Below, one piece after another: positions 11,700 to 22,261 of a DNA stretch of 64,000 nucleotides. Below the pieces are notes generated by a model that was not told the origin of the DNA, did no database searches, and worked only from the letters and a program-made list of their open reading frames with translations. Both the position numbers and the translations under genes were made by a program. This stretch comes from Coix lacryma-jobi var. lacryma-jobi (Eukaryota; Streptophyta; Magnoliopsida; Poales; Poaceae), in assembly GCA_009763385.1 (NCBI GenBank), contig CM019831.1, forward strand, positions 14,968,080 through 15,032,079, in the 5' to 3' direction. How positions within the stretch are numbered: the stretch's first letter is position 1; every line of letters begins with the position of its first letter.

Positions 11700-14600
11700 A
11701 AACTTAGACTGTCGTGGCAGTTAACGTCCCACGACAGGCGGCCGCAAGCGTGGCAAGCTGCACAAAGACGCTCAGGCAGGGGCGCGAGGACGTGCAGACT
11801 GCAGAGGGTGATGATCGTGCAGGCAAGCTTGGACATTGGGCCAAGGATTGTCGACAGCCATGACGCGGCCAGGCTCACGTCGTGCAGGCGGAGGCGGAGG
11901 AGCAGTCGGGTCTGTTCATGGCTCATGCGAGTATCGAATGACCTCTAGTGGCATGGCTGCAACGACTTCCCTTCATCTCGACGAGCCAAAAGCACAAGCC
12001 CTTCTCGGCGACAGCCTCAGCAACAGCAAGGTGAACGGGTGGTGCCTCGACACCAGCACCACCCATCACATCACCGGGCGGCGAGAGTTCTTCTCCGAGC
12101 TCAACTCCAGCGTCCGAGGCACCGTCAAGTTCGGCGATGCCTCCACCATGGAGATCAAGGGCGTCGGCTCTATCGTCTTCATCACCAAGACTGGCGAGCA
12201 CTGGCTGCTCACTGGTGTCTACTACATCCCCGCATTACAGAACTCCATCATCAGCTTGAGACAGCTGGATGAGAACGGATCGTGCATGGAGATCTGGGGT
12301 GCTGCGTATCTGGGATCGGCAGCGGCGGCTCCTCGCCAAGGTTAACAGGGGCAACCGCCTCTACATCCTTCATGCGCAGGTGGGGCAACCTCTTTGCCTT
12401 GCAGCCCGCCATGACGACGACGCTTGGCGGTGGCGCGAGCGCTTTGGGCACCTCAACTTTGAGGCCCTGAGGCAGCTTGGCAGCAAGGAGATGGTGCGGG
12501 GCATGCCGCATGTCGACCACGTGGAGCAGTTTTGTGACACCTGCGTCCTCACCAAGCTACGGCGGCTCCCCTTCCCTCGTCAGGCGAGCTTCCACGCCAA
12601 GGAAAAGTTGGAGCTCGTGCACAGTGACCTCTGCGGCCCCGTGACACCGGCTACACCTGGAGGCCGGTGCTACTTCCTCCTCCTCGTCGACGACGAGTCC
12701 CGCTGCATGTGGGTTGTCCTGCTCGACACCAAGGCAGCCGCAGCAGACGCCATCAAGCGCCTTCAAGCTGGTGCAGAGGTCAACGACGGCGAGTTTACAG
12801 CAGCCGAGTTTGCGGCATACTGCGCCGACAAGGGGATCCACCGCCACCTCTCCGCGCCGTAGTACACCCTGCAGCAAAACGGCGTCGTCGAGCGCTGCAA
12901 CCAGACGGTGGTGGCCACCGCCCGCGCCCTCCACAAGCAGAGAGGGATGTCGATGATCTACTGGGGTGAGGCGGTGATGACTGTCGTTCACTTTCTCAAC
13001 TGCTCCCCCACCAAGGCCCTTGATGATAAGACGCCATACGAGGCCTAGCACGGGCGCAAGCCCACGGTGAGCCACCTCCGTGTCTTTGGCTGCCTGGCCT
13101 TCGTCAAGGAGCTCAACCACGTCAGCAAGCTCGACGATCGGAGCACACCAGGGGTCTTCATAGGCTATGCGGAGGGCGCCAAGGCCTATCGCGTCCTCGA
13201 CCCTGTAACACGGCGTGCGCGCACCATGCGTGGCGTCGTGTTCGACGAAGGGCAAGGCTGGACGTGGGGCAAGATGGTGGATGGCGGCTCGACTCCGACG
13301 ACCAGCGATTTCGTCATCGACTACGTCCACTTCGAGGAGGCAGGGGGAGCTAGCAGCTCGTCTTCATCGAGCTCGCCTACGCCACCACCTTGTTCGCCAC
13401 CAGCCCCGACAAGTCCACAGGTTTCGACGGGTTCATCGGCACCGCCGACCACACCACGATCTCCTACACCGGCGCCTACCCCTTCAAGCTCGGGACAGAC
13501 AGCTTCGGTTCACGATAAGCAGCGCATGGTGGAGTTCGCCACTCCGCTGTCCAACGACGAGGACCGTATCGACGCCTACCACGACGGTGAGCCTTTGAGC
13601 TACCGTACCATGGACGACCTCTTCGGCGAGCAGCCGATCCCTGGACTAGCGCAGCGCGACTTTGAGGCGGAGCTGCACCTCGCACAGGACGACAGCGAGC
13701 CTAGTTCTTTCGCTGAGGCGGATAGAGACGCGGCATGGTGTGCCGTGATTGGGTAGGAGATGGACGCCGTCAAGCGGAACAAGACGTGGGAGCTAGCCGA
13801 TCTTCCGGCCGGCCACCACGCCATCTCTCTCAAGTGGGTCTTCAAGCTCAAGAAGGACGAAGCCGGTGAAGTGATCAAGCACAAGGCGCGTTTGGTGGCG
13901 CGCGGCTTCCTCTAGCAGGAGGGAGTCGACTTCGACAACGCTTTCGCGCCTGTTGCATGGATGGAGTCTGTGCGTCTCCTCCTCGCCCTCGCAGCCCAGG
14001 AGGGTTGGAGCGTCCATCACATAGACATCAAGTCTGCCTTTCTCAACCGCGACTTGAAGGAGGAGGTCTACATCTGCCAGCCACCGAGATTCATCATCCC
14101 CGGCAAGGAGAACAAGTTTCTCCTCCTGCGCAAGGCCCTCTACGGCTTGTGGCAGGCACCTCGAGCTTGGAATGCCAAGCTAGACTCCACCCTCAGGCAA
14201 AATGGGGTTCCAACAGAGTGCTCACGAGGTCGCAGTCTACCGGCGGGGCAACAGAGACAATGCCCTGCTGGTAGGCGTCTACGTCGACGATCTTGTGATC
14301 ACTGGTTTCAAGGAGAAGGAGATCAAGACATTCAAGGAGGAGATGAAGGCCACCTTTTAGATGAGCGACCTCCGGCTCCTCTCCTTCTACCTCGGGATCG
14401 AGGTCCACCAGGACTGCTCTGGCATCTCTCTTCGCCAGACTGCCTACGCCAAGCGCATCGTGGAGCTAGGCGGCCTCACCGACTGCAACTCAGGCCACAC
14501 TCCTATGGAGGAGAGGCTGAAGCTGAGTCGTGAGAGTACGACGAAGGAGGTGGACGCAACACAGTACCGGCGCATTGTGGGCAGCCTTCGCTACCTTGTG

Positions 14601-15221
14601 CACACGTGACCGGACCTGGCTTTCGCCGTTGGCTACATGAGCCGGTTCATGCAGCGACCAATGACGGAGCACCAGCCAGCTGTGAAGAGGATTCTCCGCT
14701 ACGTCGCGGGCACCTCAGACTACCGTTTGCACTACCCGAGGTGCCCCGGCGCGACACACTTCATCGGATATAGTGAAAGCGACCACGCCGGCGACATCGA
14801 CACGAGCAAGAGCACCAGTGGGACGCTATTCTTCCTCAGCAAGTGTCCGATCAGCTGGCAGTCGGTCAAACAGCAGGTGGTGGCTCTGTCCAGCTGTGAG
14901 GCAGAGTACATTGTAGCCACTACCGCTTCTACTCAGGCCCTGTGGCTGGCACGGCTGCTTGGCGATCTCCTTGGCAGAGACGCGGAGGCAGTGGAGCTCA
15001 GGGTAGACAGCAAGTCCGCCTTGGCCTTGGCGAAGAAACCTGTCTTCCATGAGCGCAGCAAGCACATCCGGGTGAGGTATCACTTCATTAGGAGTTGCCT
15101 AGATGAGGGGAGTGTCTGGGCCAACTACATTAACACCCAAGACCAGCTCGTCGACTTCCTGACCAAGTCTCTTGGGCAAATCAAGTTCCAGGAGCTTTGC
15201 ACCAGGATTGGGATGGCTTAG
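11700..15221 (+). mobile_element. Degenerate Ty1-copia retrotransposon (gag end to RNase H)
   Basis: All copia domains are readable in order, over several frames. They are a gag zinc-knuckle remnant (GHWAKDC, near 11831), protease near 12035-12270, and integrase from 12340. Integrase shows the LVHSDLCGP and QQNGVVER signatures and the downstream HLRVFGCLAFV block. Reverse transcriptase follows from 13790 (KARLVARGFL, VHHIDIKSAFLN, YVDDLVITG near 14280), then RNase H to 15221 (SCEAEY near 14898, HIRVRYHFI). Integrase preceding RT makes it copia. Stops at 12860, 13046, 13754, 13913, 14358 and 14607, and frameshifts near 11900, 12290 and 14200, kill it. No 5' LTR or gag N-terminus is present, so it is 5'-truncated near 11700. 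Confidence 0.93.
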
Positions 15222-15344
15222 ATTCCTCACAAGGAGCCACACAAGACTTGGATAAGTCTCTGCGTTGGCTGGCCTTTGTGGGAGGCTGCAGCACATGCTG
15301 CATTGGTGGTATTGTTGCCCCTCAAGGACAGCATATTGACTGAC

Positions 15345-15654
15345 TGTTAGCATCTTTAGGACAACATCTACATGGTGGTTTAGGACAGCATCTTGACCAC
15401 TTTTAGTACAACATCTGCATGGTAGTGTTGCTGTCCTGACAGCATCTTGACTAGCATCTAGGACAGCATATTAGTATATGCTTGGCTGGCTAGCAGCCCT
15501 ATATATTTGTATCTCCAACCCCTCAGGTTGGCATGACACTTATGTAAGATTGTGTGAGAAATAAACCCAAAAAATTGTCTCATCTCGAAATGTCATGCTC
15601 TTGATGTGAGTTAGGATCTTGCTATCTCCTAGAGCAAGAATCCAGCGATTAACA
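15345..15654 (+). mobile_element. Possible 3' LTR of the copia element
   Basis: About 120 bp after the RNase H stop, a 310-bp block runs from TGTTAGCATC to GATTAACA, a TG...CA pair expected of an LTR. It contains a TATA-like CTATATATTT and repeated ACAGCATCTTGAC motifs. No partner LTR exists in the window and no clear polypurine tract precedes it, so both edges are tentative. Confidence 0.45.
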
Positions 15655-16059
15655 ATGTTGACATAAGTATATCTATATACATGTAGAGCTATAGTGTGAC
15701 ATGAGTATATTTATATACATGTAAAGCTACAGTGAACACATAGCAGTAGGGATCAAATACAAATGGTAAAAAAAATATCTCCAAGATTAAAATCCATCAC
15801 TGAAGTTACTAAAATACGGTAAATTGCAATCACTAACATGTGCAAGAGTTAAATGCGCATTGAATATATGTGCAAGGACATGCTACTGAAACAGACACTA
15901 AGTGTCTATTATACGGTATTACGAAGGGTCAAACAAAATACATTCTTAAGAAGACATCCCCATACGGGCCCAACCACCGAAGCAATATTAGTGCTCAAGT
16001 ATAGATAGGTCTTCGAAACCTATATTATTCCTATATACGTTGTTATGCTTAACTAGACG
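15655..16059. other. Downstream flank of the minus-strand gene
   Basis: AT-rich; no gene is seen. It probably contains the 3' untranslated region of the minus-strand gene that ends at 16060. Confidence 0.35.
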
Positions 16060-17625
16060 CTAAGGCCTGAGCGGTTTGACAACAAAATAGAAGTGCTCTA
16101 ACACCTTCATCTGGGCCACAAAATCTTCTGCATTCTTAACCAGCATATCAGCTTGTTTTGTTTCCTCACCGATTTGCTTTCCATAGCTGGACTTTTCATT
16201 TCCTTCTGAGAAATTACACATCATCTCATATGCGTTCTTGCGCACCAATGAAATTGATTCATACAGATGAACAAGACCATCATTGAGAGCATCGATTTGT
16301 GGGCTCTGGGTCTTCAAATTGTTATCAAACGATTCATGTTCACTAAACTGTGAAATGCACAGATTTAACAGTATCTCAGATTTAGCAATACAAGGCATGC
16401 AAATACATTTCAGATAGATCTCACATACAACATTTCAGATAGATCTTAGAGCAAGAAAACATACAGGTAGGAAGCTGTGTACTCGTTGAATCTTTTGGTT
16501 AGGAAGAGGTTTCAGATTCTTGTCAGGATAGTGGTCGGTAGAGGAAGACGATTCACCCACGTTTGCGTTCCCCTTGAGCCACTCAAAGACATCATATTAA
16601 AGAGACAAAAATCTCATATGTTCATCTAACTAATCGCCATAATAATAGATATGAAAATTGTAGTTTCAATATTAGATACACTTCAGAATTAGTTAATCAG
16701 ACATGAACTCACAATCCATAACTAAACTGCTACAATATTAATTAATTAATTAATTTATTATTATGCAGAATCTTTTAACTAATTAATATTAATTATGCTG
16801 AATCTTTTAACTAAGTTAGTTATTTCGCTTTTAGCCATTCTATTCTATGAGGTAGCATGATCTTCTCAAGTGATTTCACTTTTGATTCTTGTGAAACCTT
16901 GATGATTGATAGGTGATATCAGATTCCCAGACAGCTGTGCAAAGAATTACCTCACGCAGCTTGATGGTCGGGGCAGACCGAGCAGCACGGTTCCCACCGC
17001 CATCACGTCCACCGGTTGCGCCACCACGTGCATCCGCGTAGTCAGCGCCAGCGCCGCCGCCGCCTCCTAGGCCAGTGTCGGCGCCGCTTCCGTGCGCGTC
17101 TGCATCGCCGCCGCGGGCGCCTTGTCCCCGCGCGGCGCCGCCTTCGTGCGCGTCTGCATCGCCGCCACGGGTGCCTTGTCCCCGCGCGGCTCCGCCGCGG
17201 GCCGCTGCGGCGAGGTGATGGCCGCCGCGTGGTTCGCGGCCCTGGAACCCGCGGTCGTCGGCTCCTCCGCTCGCCCTGGGTGCTGCTGCAGCAGGGGCCC
17301 CGCCACGCCCCGCGACGGCGACTTGGCCATCGCGCCGTGCTCCGTGTCGCCGCGGCCGGTCATTGTCGGCGCGGGCTACGGCAACCGCAACTGCAACTGT
17401 CATCTCCGGCGCCGGCGGTTGCGCTTGGTTAGGGTTCCCCTCCGCCTCCGATGTCCGTCCGGTCTCCGGGATTGGGGGTGCGGGATTTGGGCGGGGAGGC
17501 GGTGGGAAATCTTCGTCGTCGACCAGTCGGCGCGCCGACCCCCCCCCCCCCCCCCGCCTCCTGCGCGCGCTGCCATTTCGGCCCACGCGCGGCCCGACCC
17601 ACCCTCTCCTCTCCCTCACCGCCAC
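16060..17625 (-). CDS. Unidentified three-exon gene with GC-rich first exon
   Basis: I do not recognise the family. Three exons join in phase 0: 17625-16951 (donor GAG|GTAATT), 16581-16465 (acceptor TTTGAG|TGG, donor CCT|GTATGT) and 16347-16060 (acceptor TTTCACAG|TTT), giving 359 residues. The last two exons give a polar, probably helical C-terminus containing WLKGNANVGESS, DALNDGLVHLYESISL and FVAQMKVLEHFYF, and look like a conserved small nuclear or cytoskeletal protein. The first exon is arginine/glycine/alanine-rich low-complexity sequence with a 54-bp in-frame duplication. It may be partly non-coding; the true start could lie at a downstream ATG. Codon use differs sharply between exon 1 (very GC-rich) and exons 2-3 (AT-rich). 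Confidence 0.55.
17091..17198. repeat. 54-bp tandem duplication in GC-rich exon
   Basis: CGTGCGCGTCTGCATCGCCG starts at 17091 and again at 17145, and the two 54-bp units differ at only a few bases. The unit is a multiple of three, so the minus-strand frame gains 18 residues (GAARGQG..RGGDADAH) without a shift. Confidence 0.85.
17539..17555. repeat. Poly-C tract, 17 bp
   Basis: An uninterrupted run of 17 C in a GC-rich region just inside the putative 5' end of the minus-strand gene. On the coding strand it would read as polyglycine. Runs like this are prone to length error in sequencing and to slippage. Confidence 0.9.
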
Positions 17626-17629
17626 CCTC

Positions 17630-18300
17630 TCCGGCGGCTGTAGAAGGAGGCTGGCCGGAGGGAGGCAGGCAGGCCCGGCGGTGGGGAGGGTGGCCGGGCG
17701 GCGCTTAGGGAGCCTTGGCAGCGGTGGAGGCGGCCGGGCCAGGGAGGGGCGGGGGGGAGCTCACCGGAGATGGCGGCGGTAGGAGGAGGGCGGTGGGGAG
17801 GGGAAGGAGGGCGGTGGGGAGCTCCGGCGAGGCCCTACCGCGGCCGCGGTGGTGGGCGGGGCGCGGGGGGTAGGGGTGGAGCAGGGGAGCGGGGGGGGGG
17901 GGGGTCCTGCCGACGCGGAGAAGAAGAAGAACAATAGGGAGGGAGGGGGGTCGGCGCGGGGCTTCCTGCCGGCCCGGTCGGACGCTAGCACTCCCCGGAG
18001 GCGGTTACCGTTTGCGAATTGCGATTGACGAAAAGGACTAGTCGCGGTCTCGCGGAGGTGTGTGTATTCAAGAAAATGTAAGACGCGCCTAGTCACGCTG
18101 GTAAGGCAGCCCATCTGCGCAAGACTCCCTAGCCCATCTGCGCGGTGGTGGGCTGGCTGTGCGGCCCATTGCACGGATCTCCCGTCGCGTCAAGAATTTG
18201 TGATCCTTTGCTTCAGGCCTGCAGCGGTTAAGTCATATCCGCCAGTAGAATTAATTGCACATCAGGAACGTTCTTTCTTATACTTGTATAACTGAGGTCT
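17630..18300. other. GC-rich upstream region of the minus-strand gene
   Basis: G-rich on the plus strand with GGAGGG and GGGGGG runs up to about 17960, then ordinary sequence. It is probably the promoter and 5' leader of the 16060-17625 gene. No clear TATA box and no separate gene were seen. Confidence 0.35.
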
Positions 18301-18332
18301 TGTTTAGTTGTACGTTGTAAAGTTTTTGAATA

Positions 18333-18578
18333 CTATATACAAATGGACCTATAGTCTAGTGGTAGATCACTCCAGTAGGATGCTATCCGTCATGGTTTAA
18401 ATCTGGGTGTTCGCACTTTTTCTGAATTTTATCTATAATTTGCAGGGTACACGCATACACGTTTCCACGTACCGGAGACGGTGAGTCTCCCAATCTCTTT
18501 CTTTGTGTGTGTGCGCTTGTGGTGTGAGTGTAGAGTATGTATGCGTTGTGTGCGTCTAAGTTGTACCCGATTAAAAGA
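18333..18578 (+). mobile_element. tRNA-derived SINE with target duplication
   Basis: A pol III A box (TAGTCTAGTGGTA, 18352) and B box (GGTTTAAATC, 18394) are spaced as in a tRNA. They are followed by a non-coding body with GTGTGTGTGCG-type sequence and an A-rich end. The element is bracketed by a 14-bp duplication AAAGTTTTTGAATA at 18319-18332 and 18579-18592, proving retroposition. The length of about 246 bp is typical of plant SINEs. It sits inside an older TTGTTTAGTTG-ended MITE-like sequence. Confidence 0.82.
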
Positions 18579-18789
18579 AAAGTTTTTGAATATCATATCA
18601 GATGTCATATAGGTATTGTCTGAGGTGTTTAGATACTAATATAAAAGCTATAGAATTCGTCCGTAAATCACGAGATGAATTCATATCCTCCAATAAAAAT
18701 TAATTGCACATCAGCAACGTTCCTTCCTACTTGTACAACTAATTTGAATTTAATTACGGCTAGCAGCTAGCTCAATGATATTGCGCACG

Positions 18790-19440
18790 TACCACTATAG
18801 CAGGTCACCGTAGATTTTTAATTTCAGTTTTTAATTTGTCATCTTTTATATATTCAGTTTTCAGTATTTTTTTAGTTACAGTTTCAGTTATCGTTTTTAA
18901 TGTCTTTTAGTTTTAGTTCTCCGTTACCCATTTAGTCTTGAATGCCATTTTTTCAAATTTTAGTTTTCAGTCAAGTTTTTCGGTGTTCTTTTAGTTTTCG
19001 TTTTAGTCAAGGTTTCTTTTAATGTTTTTAAGTTTTAGTTTTTAGTCGTCCTTTTATGTTCTCGACTTATATGGTAGGTTATCTTGTTAGCAGCTTATGC
19101 AATGTTTATTTTAATAATTTATTTCTAAGTTAGTTTTGTTTATGCGGCTACTCTTAATTTTAATAAATGCTCTAAATGAGCATCTTATACAATGTTTATT
19201 TTAATAATTTGCCTCTTCAAATTGTAACTTATCTTGCATTGGTCCGCTAATCTCTGTGAAGGTTAGTATCTTTATATAAATATTATATAATAAGATAATA
19301 ACCAATATGTATATCATATATAATTTAAGTTTATTTTTTCAGTTACGGTTTCAGTCTACTTTTTTAATGTTTTTCAGTTTTCGTTTTCAGTCAAGTTTTT
19401 TTTAATATTTTTAAGTTTCAGTTCTCACTTGATATTTTAG
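18790..19440. repeat. Degenerate TTTTAGTTTTCAGTT-type repeat
   Basis: The strings TTTTAGTTTT, TTTTCAGT and GTTTCAGTT recur many times over about 600 bp with loose spacing, interrupted by a duplicated AATGTTTATTTTAATAATTT block near 19100 and 19192. It resembles sub-terminal repeats of a large DNA transposon. There is no coding capacity. Confidence 0.55.
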
Positions 19441-19526
19441 GTTGCCAGCTGACGTAGTGGATTATACAATAACTTATCTGTGGAAAATGCCACTGTCACC
19501 CACGTATAGTGTTATGCCACTGTCAC

Positions 19527-19702
19527 TAGGGATGCAAGTGGGTACCCAATGGTGTTTTGTGGGTCAGCCAACTAATTACGATCCAATGCCATTCTAGTTC
19601 ATTTTTTTATCTTCTTCAAACTACAAAAATGTCATTCTAGTTCATTTGATCAATGTTTTGGGTCGACCCAATGACCCAAAATATTTTGAACTTGCATCCC
19701 TA
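19527..19702. mobile_element. hAT MITE in a prolamin promoter copy
   Basis: Terminal inverted repeats TAGGGATGCAAGT and ACTTGCATCCCTA enclose 176 bp. They are flanked by the 8-bp duplication ACTGTCAC at 19519-19526 and 19703-19710, diagnostic of hAT. The host sequence on both sides (CCACTGTCAC...CCACGTATTTGGAAAATG) matches the promoter of the intact prolamin gene near 21945-21970. Confidence 0.93.
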
Positions 19703-19785
19703 ACTGTCACCCACGTATTTGGAAAATGCCAACAGAAGAAAACAGCTCATTTTTTGAATTCTGTGGAGATTGTCTTGCCGATGTA

Positions 19786-20304
19786 CTCCCTCCGTATCGT
19801 TTTTAGATATTGTTTAGAACAGCGACACGGTCTCCAAAGTACAACTTTGATCACTTATTTCTTTAGAAATATTTGTTGTAAAGTGATATATGTACTCCCT
19901 CCGTATCGGAAATAAAAGTCCTTCTGAAAAAGGTTTGGGTCAAACATTGGGAATATAAATCATGAATAACTTTTAAATTATTGAGTTTAGAGATGTAAAA
20001 ATCATATAAATAAATTTATCTTGAAAAGTACTTTCATAAAAATATACATATACCACTTACAATAAATATTTTTAAAGAAATAAGTGGTCAAAGTTATGCT
20101 TTGGAGACTGTGTCGCTGTCCTAAAGGACTTCTATTTGTGATACGGAGGGAGTATACTTCTATGAAAATACTTTTCAAGACAATTTTATTTATATGATTT
20201 TCACATCTCTAAACTCAATAAATTAAAAGTTATTCATGATTTATATTCTCAATGTTTGACTCAAACCTTGTCCAAAACGACATCTATTTCCGATACTGAG
20301 GGAG
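19786..20304. mobile_element. Outer Stowaway MITE, split by a second copy
   Basis: Begins CTCCCTCCGTATCG at 19786 and ends with a complementary CGATACTGAGGGAG at 20304, flanked by TA on both sides. Removing the inner element and one TA leaves about 259 bp, the same size as the inner copy. Stowaway (Tc1/mariner) MITEs have CTCCCTCCGT ends and TA duplications. Confidence 0.9.
19895..20152. mobile_element. Inner Stowaway MITE nested in its own family member
   Basis: CTCCCTCCGTATCGG at 19895 and its complement ending at 20152 enclose 258 bp with TA flanks (19893-19894 and 20153-20154). Its interior (GGTCAAA...TTGGAGAC..GTGTCGCTGTCC) matches the interior of the outer element in the opposite sense, so this is a self-family nested insertion. 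Confidence 0.92.
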
Positions 20305-20537
20305 TATAAGTATAACCCAAAAAAAACTTACTAACATTAATAAGATTACCACGACATCACTAGCTTATCTTACTAATATTTTTTTTTGCAAAATCCAAAA
20401 AAAAAATCTTGCACAACCACAAATCCTAAATTGTGTACAAATATCCCTAAATTAGTAGGTAATCCATCACCCATATTATCGAGAACAGCTATCACCATAG
20501 AAAGTGGAATATGCTAGCAACGTCATAGCAACCAACA

Positions 20538-20697
20538 ATGGAGGCAAAGATATTTTCCCTCCTTATGCTCCTGTGCAAGTGCTGCTATGCAATCCCACAA
20601 TGCTCACAACCACCTATAGCCGCCCCTCTTCCCCCATTCCTCCTACCAGTGTTAACATATGTTTGTGAAAACCCAATTTTACAACCCTACAGGCTAT
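20538..20697 (+). pseudogene. 19-kDa-type alpha-prolamin pseudogene, truncated
   Basis: Starts at an ATG in the context ACCAACAATGGAGGC and reads a shortened signal peptide followed by IPQCSQPP..PPFLLPV and NPILQPYRL, matching residues 1 to about 70 of the intact gene at 22262. A few codons are missing from the signal peptide (LMLLCKCCYA against LMLLVLCASAATA). The gene stops at 20697 where a CACTA end begins. Its promoter (about 19480-20537) matches that of the intact gene up to CCATAGAAAGTGGAATA but is split by a hAT MITE and two Stowaways. Confidence 0.9.
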
Positions 20698-20960
20698 CAC
20701 TAGTACATGAATTTTAATTGAGGTGGGTGATTTGGATTTACGGAGGCAGGCAAACCATCCGCCTCCGTTAAAAGGTCACAGATAATCTAGCCTTAACGGA
20801 GAAGGTTGCCCAACCGCCTCAGTTAATAACCATTAACTGAGGTGGTTATTGTAAATGGTCTATTCTGATTAATCGATTAACCGAGACAAATGCATTAAAT
20901 CGCTCGTAGTCTCATTGAACTTTTAACTTGTCGATTAACCGAGACAGACTCCCACTACAA
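20698..20960 (+). mobile_element. CACTA transposon end, truncating a prolamin gene
   Basis: CACTAGTACATGAATTTTAA begins at 20698 right at the break in the prolamin reading. Sub-terminal foldback motifs follow, such as CCTCAGTTAAT / ATTAACTGAGG and CGGAGG / CCTCCG, plus two GATTAACCGAGACA units. A matching right end was not found before 22000, so the element is deleted or its right border is elsewhere. The right boundary given is only where recognisable motifs stop. Confidence 0.65.
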
Positions 20961-21900
20961 CATGCTTGGTAATCAGTAGTTTATATCAAGCCATGTTGAT
21001 TGGTCACCAGTACACCAGTTTTTCAGTGCAAAGACCCATAACAAAAACTCTATCTATAGGGAAGCTCCTCACAAGATGGACCATATAGAGTGCTTTTTCT
21101 GTGCTACAATTCATAACTAGGTGTAGCATTGTAGCAATACAATAGATCATTCGTGCTACTTCACATTCCCTAGTGGATGTTGTTGTTAAATTTATGGACA
21201 TTAGCCTCTTGATCTTGCACCTCCTTGTCTATATCTTTGCTTCATCATATTATCTCTCCTCATGCCACATATTCTTACTTGGAGCTTCCCTTCTTAATGT
21301 CCACATGGCTCCCTGGTCCACTACGTTAGGAAACTTGCCCCTTGTTTATGATCTTCTATTCCCTGCTCTCTAATCCAACCTTCCCTTAGTTTTCATGACT
21401 TACTACTGACATTGTCGGTGGTATTTGCACATTATTTGAAGGAACTCTTAAAAAACTTGTTCTATTCCAACTGAGAACATATTTTTTATGTTGGAATAAT
21501 TAATACATTTTTGTTAAGTCTCACTATGGCTCGTTTGTTACCAGTTTTACTTGATAATGATTTTAGATCCACATCTACCCATCATAACTTTAGAAATTTT
21601 CTATGATCATGTGAAATAGATATTATGGTGTTCTTTGGTAAGTGAAGTGTCAACGCAAACATAAATGGAAACGAGTGTTGTGGTACCCTAAAAAAGTTTT
21701 CAAATACTTTGATTGTTTGGTTCTGTGAGGTAACACTGCCGGTGACATGATACGATTGTAGTAGGATGTGGGTGGTAAGCGTATGGCAGGGATCAAGTGA
21801 CTCCATGAACTGAAGATAACACAACTTAACCAACAGAAATTGAGATTGGTGAATGCCACCGTGAATTGTTTCCGGTGCAAAATAGCCCAACTAGGCAGCA
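20961..21900. other. Intergenic stretch between two prolamin copies
   Basis: No gene recognised. Open frames of 65-100 codons on both strands lack motifs. It may hold the unrecognised remainder of the CACTA element or decayed insertions. Confidence 0.3.
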
Positions 21901-21924
21901 CCTATGTGGCTAAAGTTACACATG

Positions 21925-22170
21925 TGTAAAGGTGAATGTATCCTGCCATTGTCACCCAAATATTTGAAAAATGACAAGAGATGAAAACACTTAATTTTTG
22001 TATTTTGTGGAGATTGTCTTGTCGACGTATAAAGTATAACCCAAAAGAGTGGTCACTAAATGTCAAAACCAAGTAGATACCACGTCATCACTAGCTTATC
22101 TTACTAATATTTTTATGCAAAAGCCAAAAAAAATCTTGCACAACCACAAGTCCTAAACTGTGTATAAATA
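21925..22170 (+). promoter_or_regulatory. Endosperm promoter of the 19-kDa-type prolamin gene
   Basis: Three elements are visible. A prolamin box TGTAAAG lies at 21925-21931 inside ACACATGTGTAAAGGTG, the conserved '-300' element of zein promoters bound by the DOF factor PBF. CCACGTCATC at 22080-22089 contains the ACGTCA core of Opaque2/bZIP sites. TATAAATA is at 22163-22170. The order and spacing (331 and 182 bp before the ATG) match alpha-zein/kafirin genes, so endosperm-specific expression is expected. This copy is the only one in the window with all three elements intact next to an intact reading frame. Confidence 0.85.
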
Positions 22171-22261
22171 TCCCCCAAATTAGTAGGTAATCCATCACCC
22201 ATATTATCAAGAACAACTAGCACCATAGAAAGTGGAATACACTATCAATATCATAGCAACA

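Noticed and set aside
12557..13330. Minus-strand frame of 257 codons
   Set aside because: It is the antisense of copia integrase.
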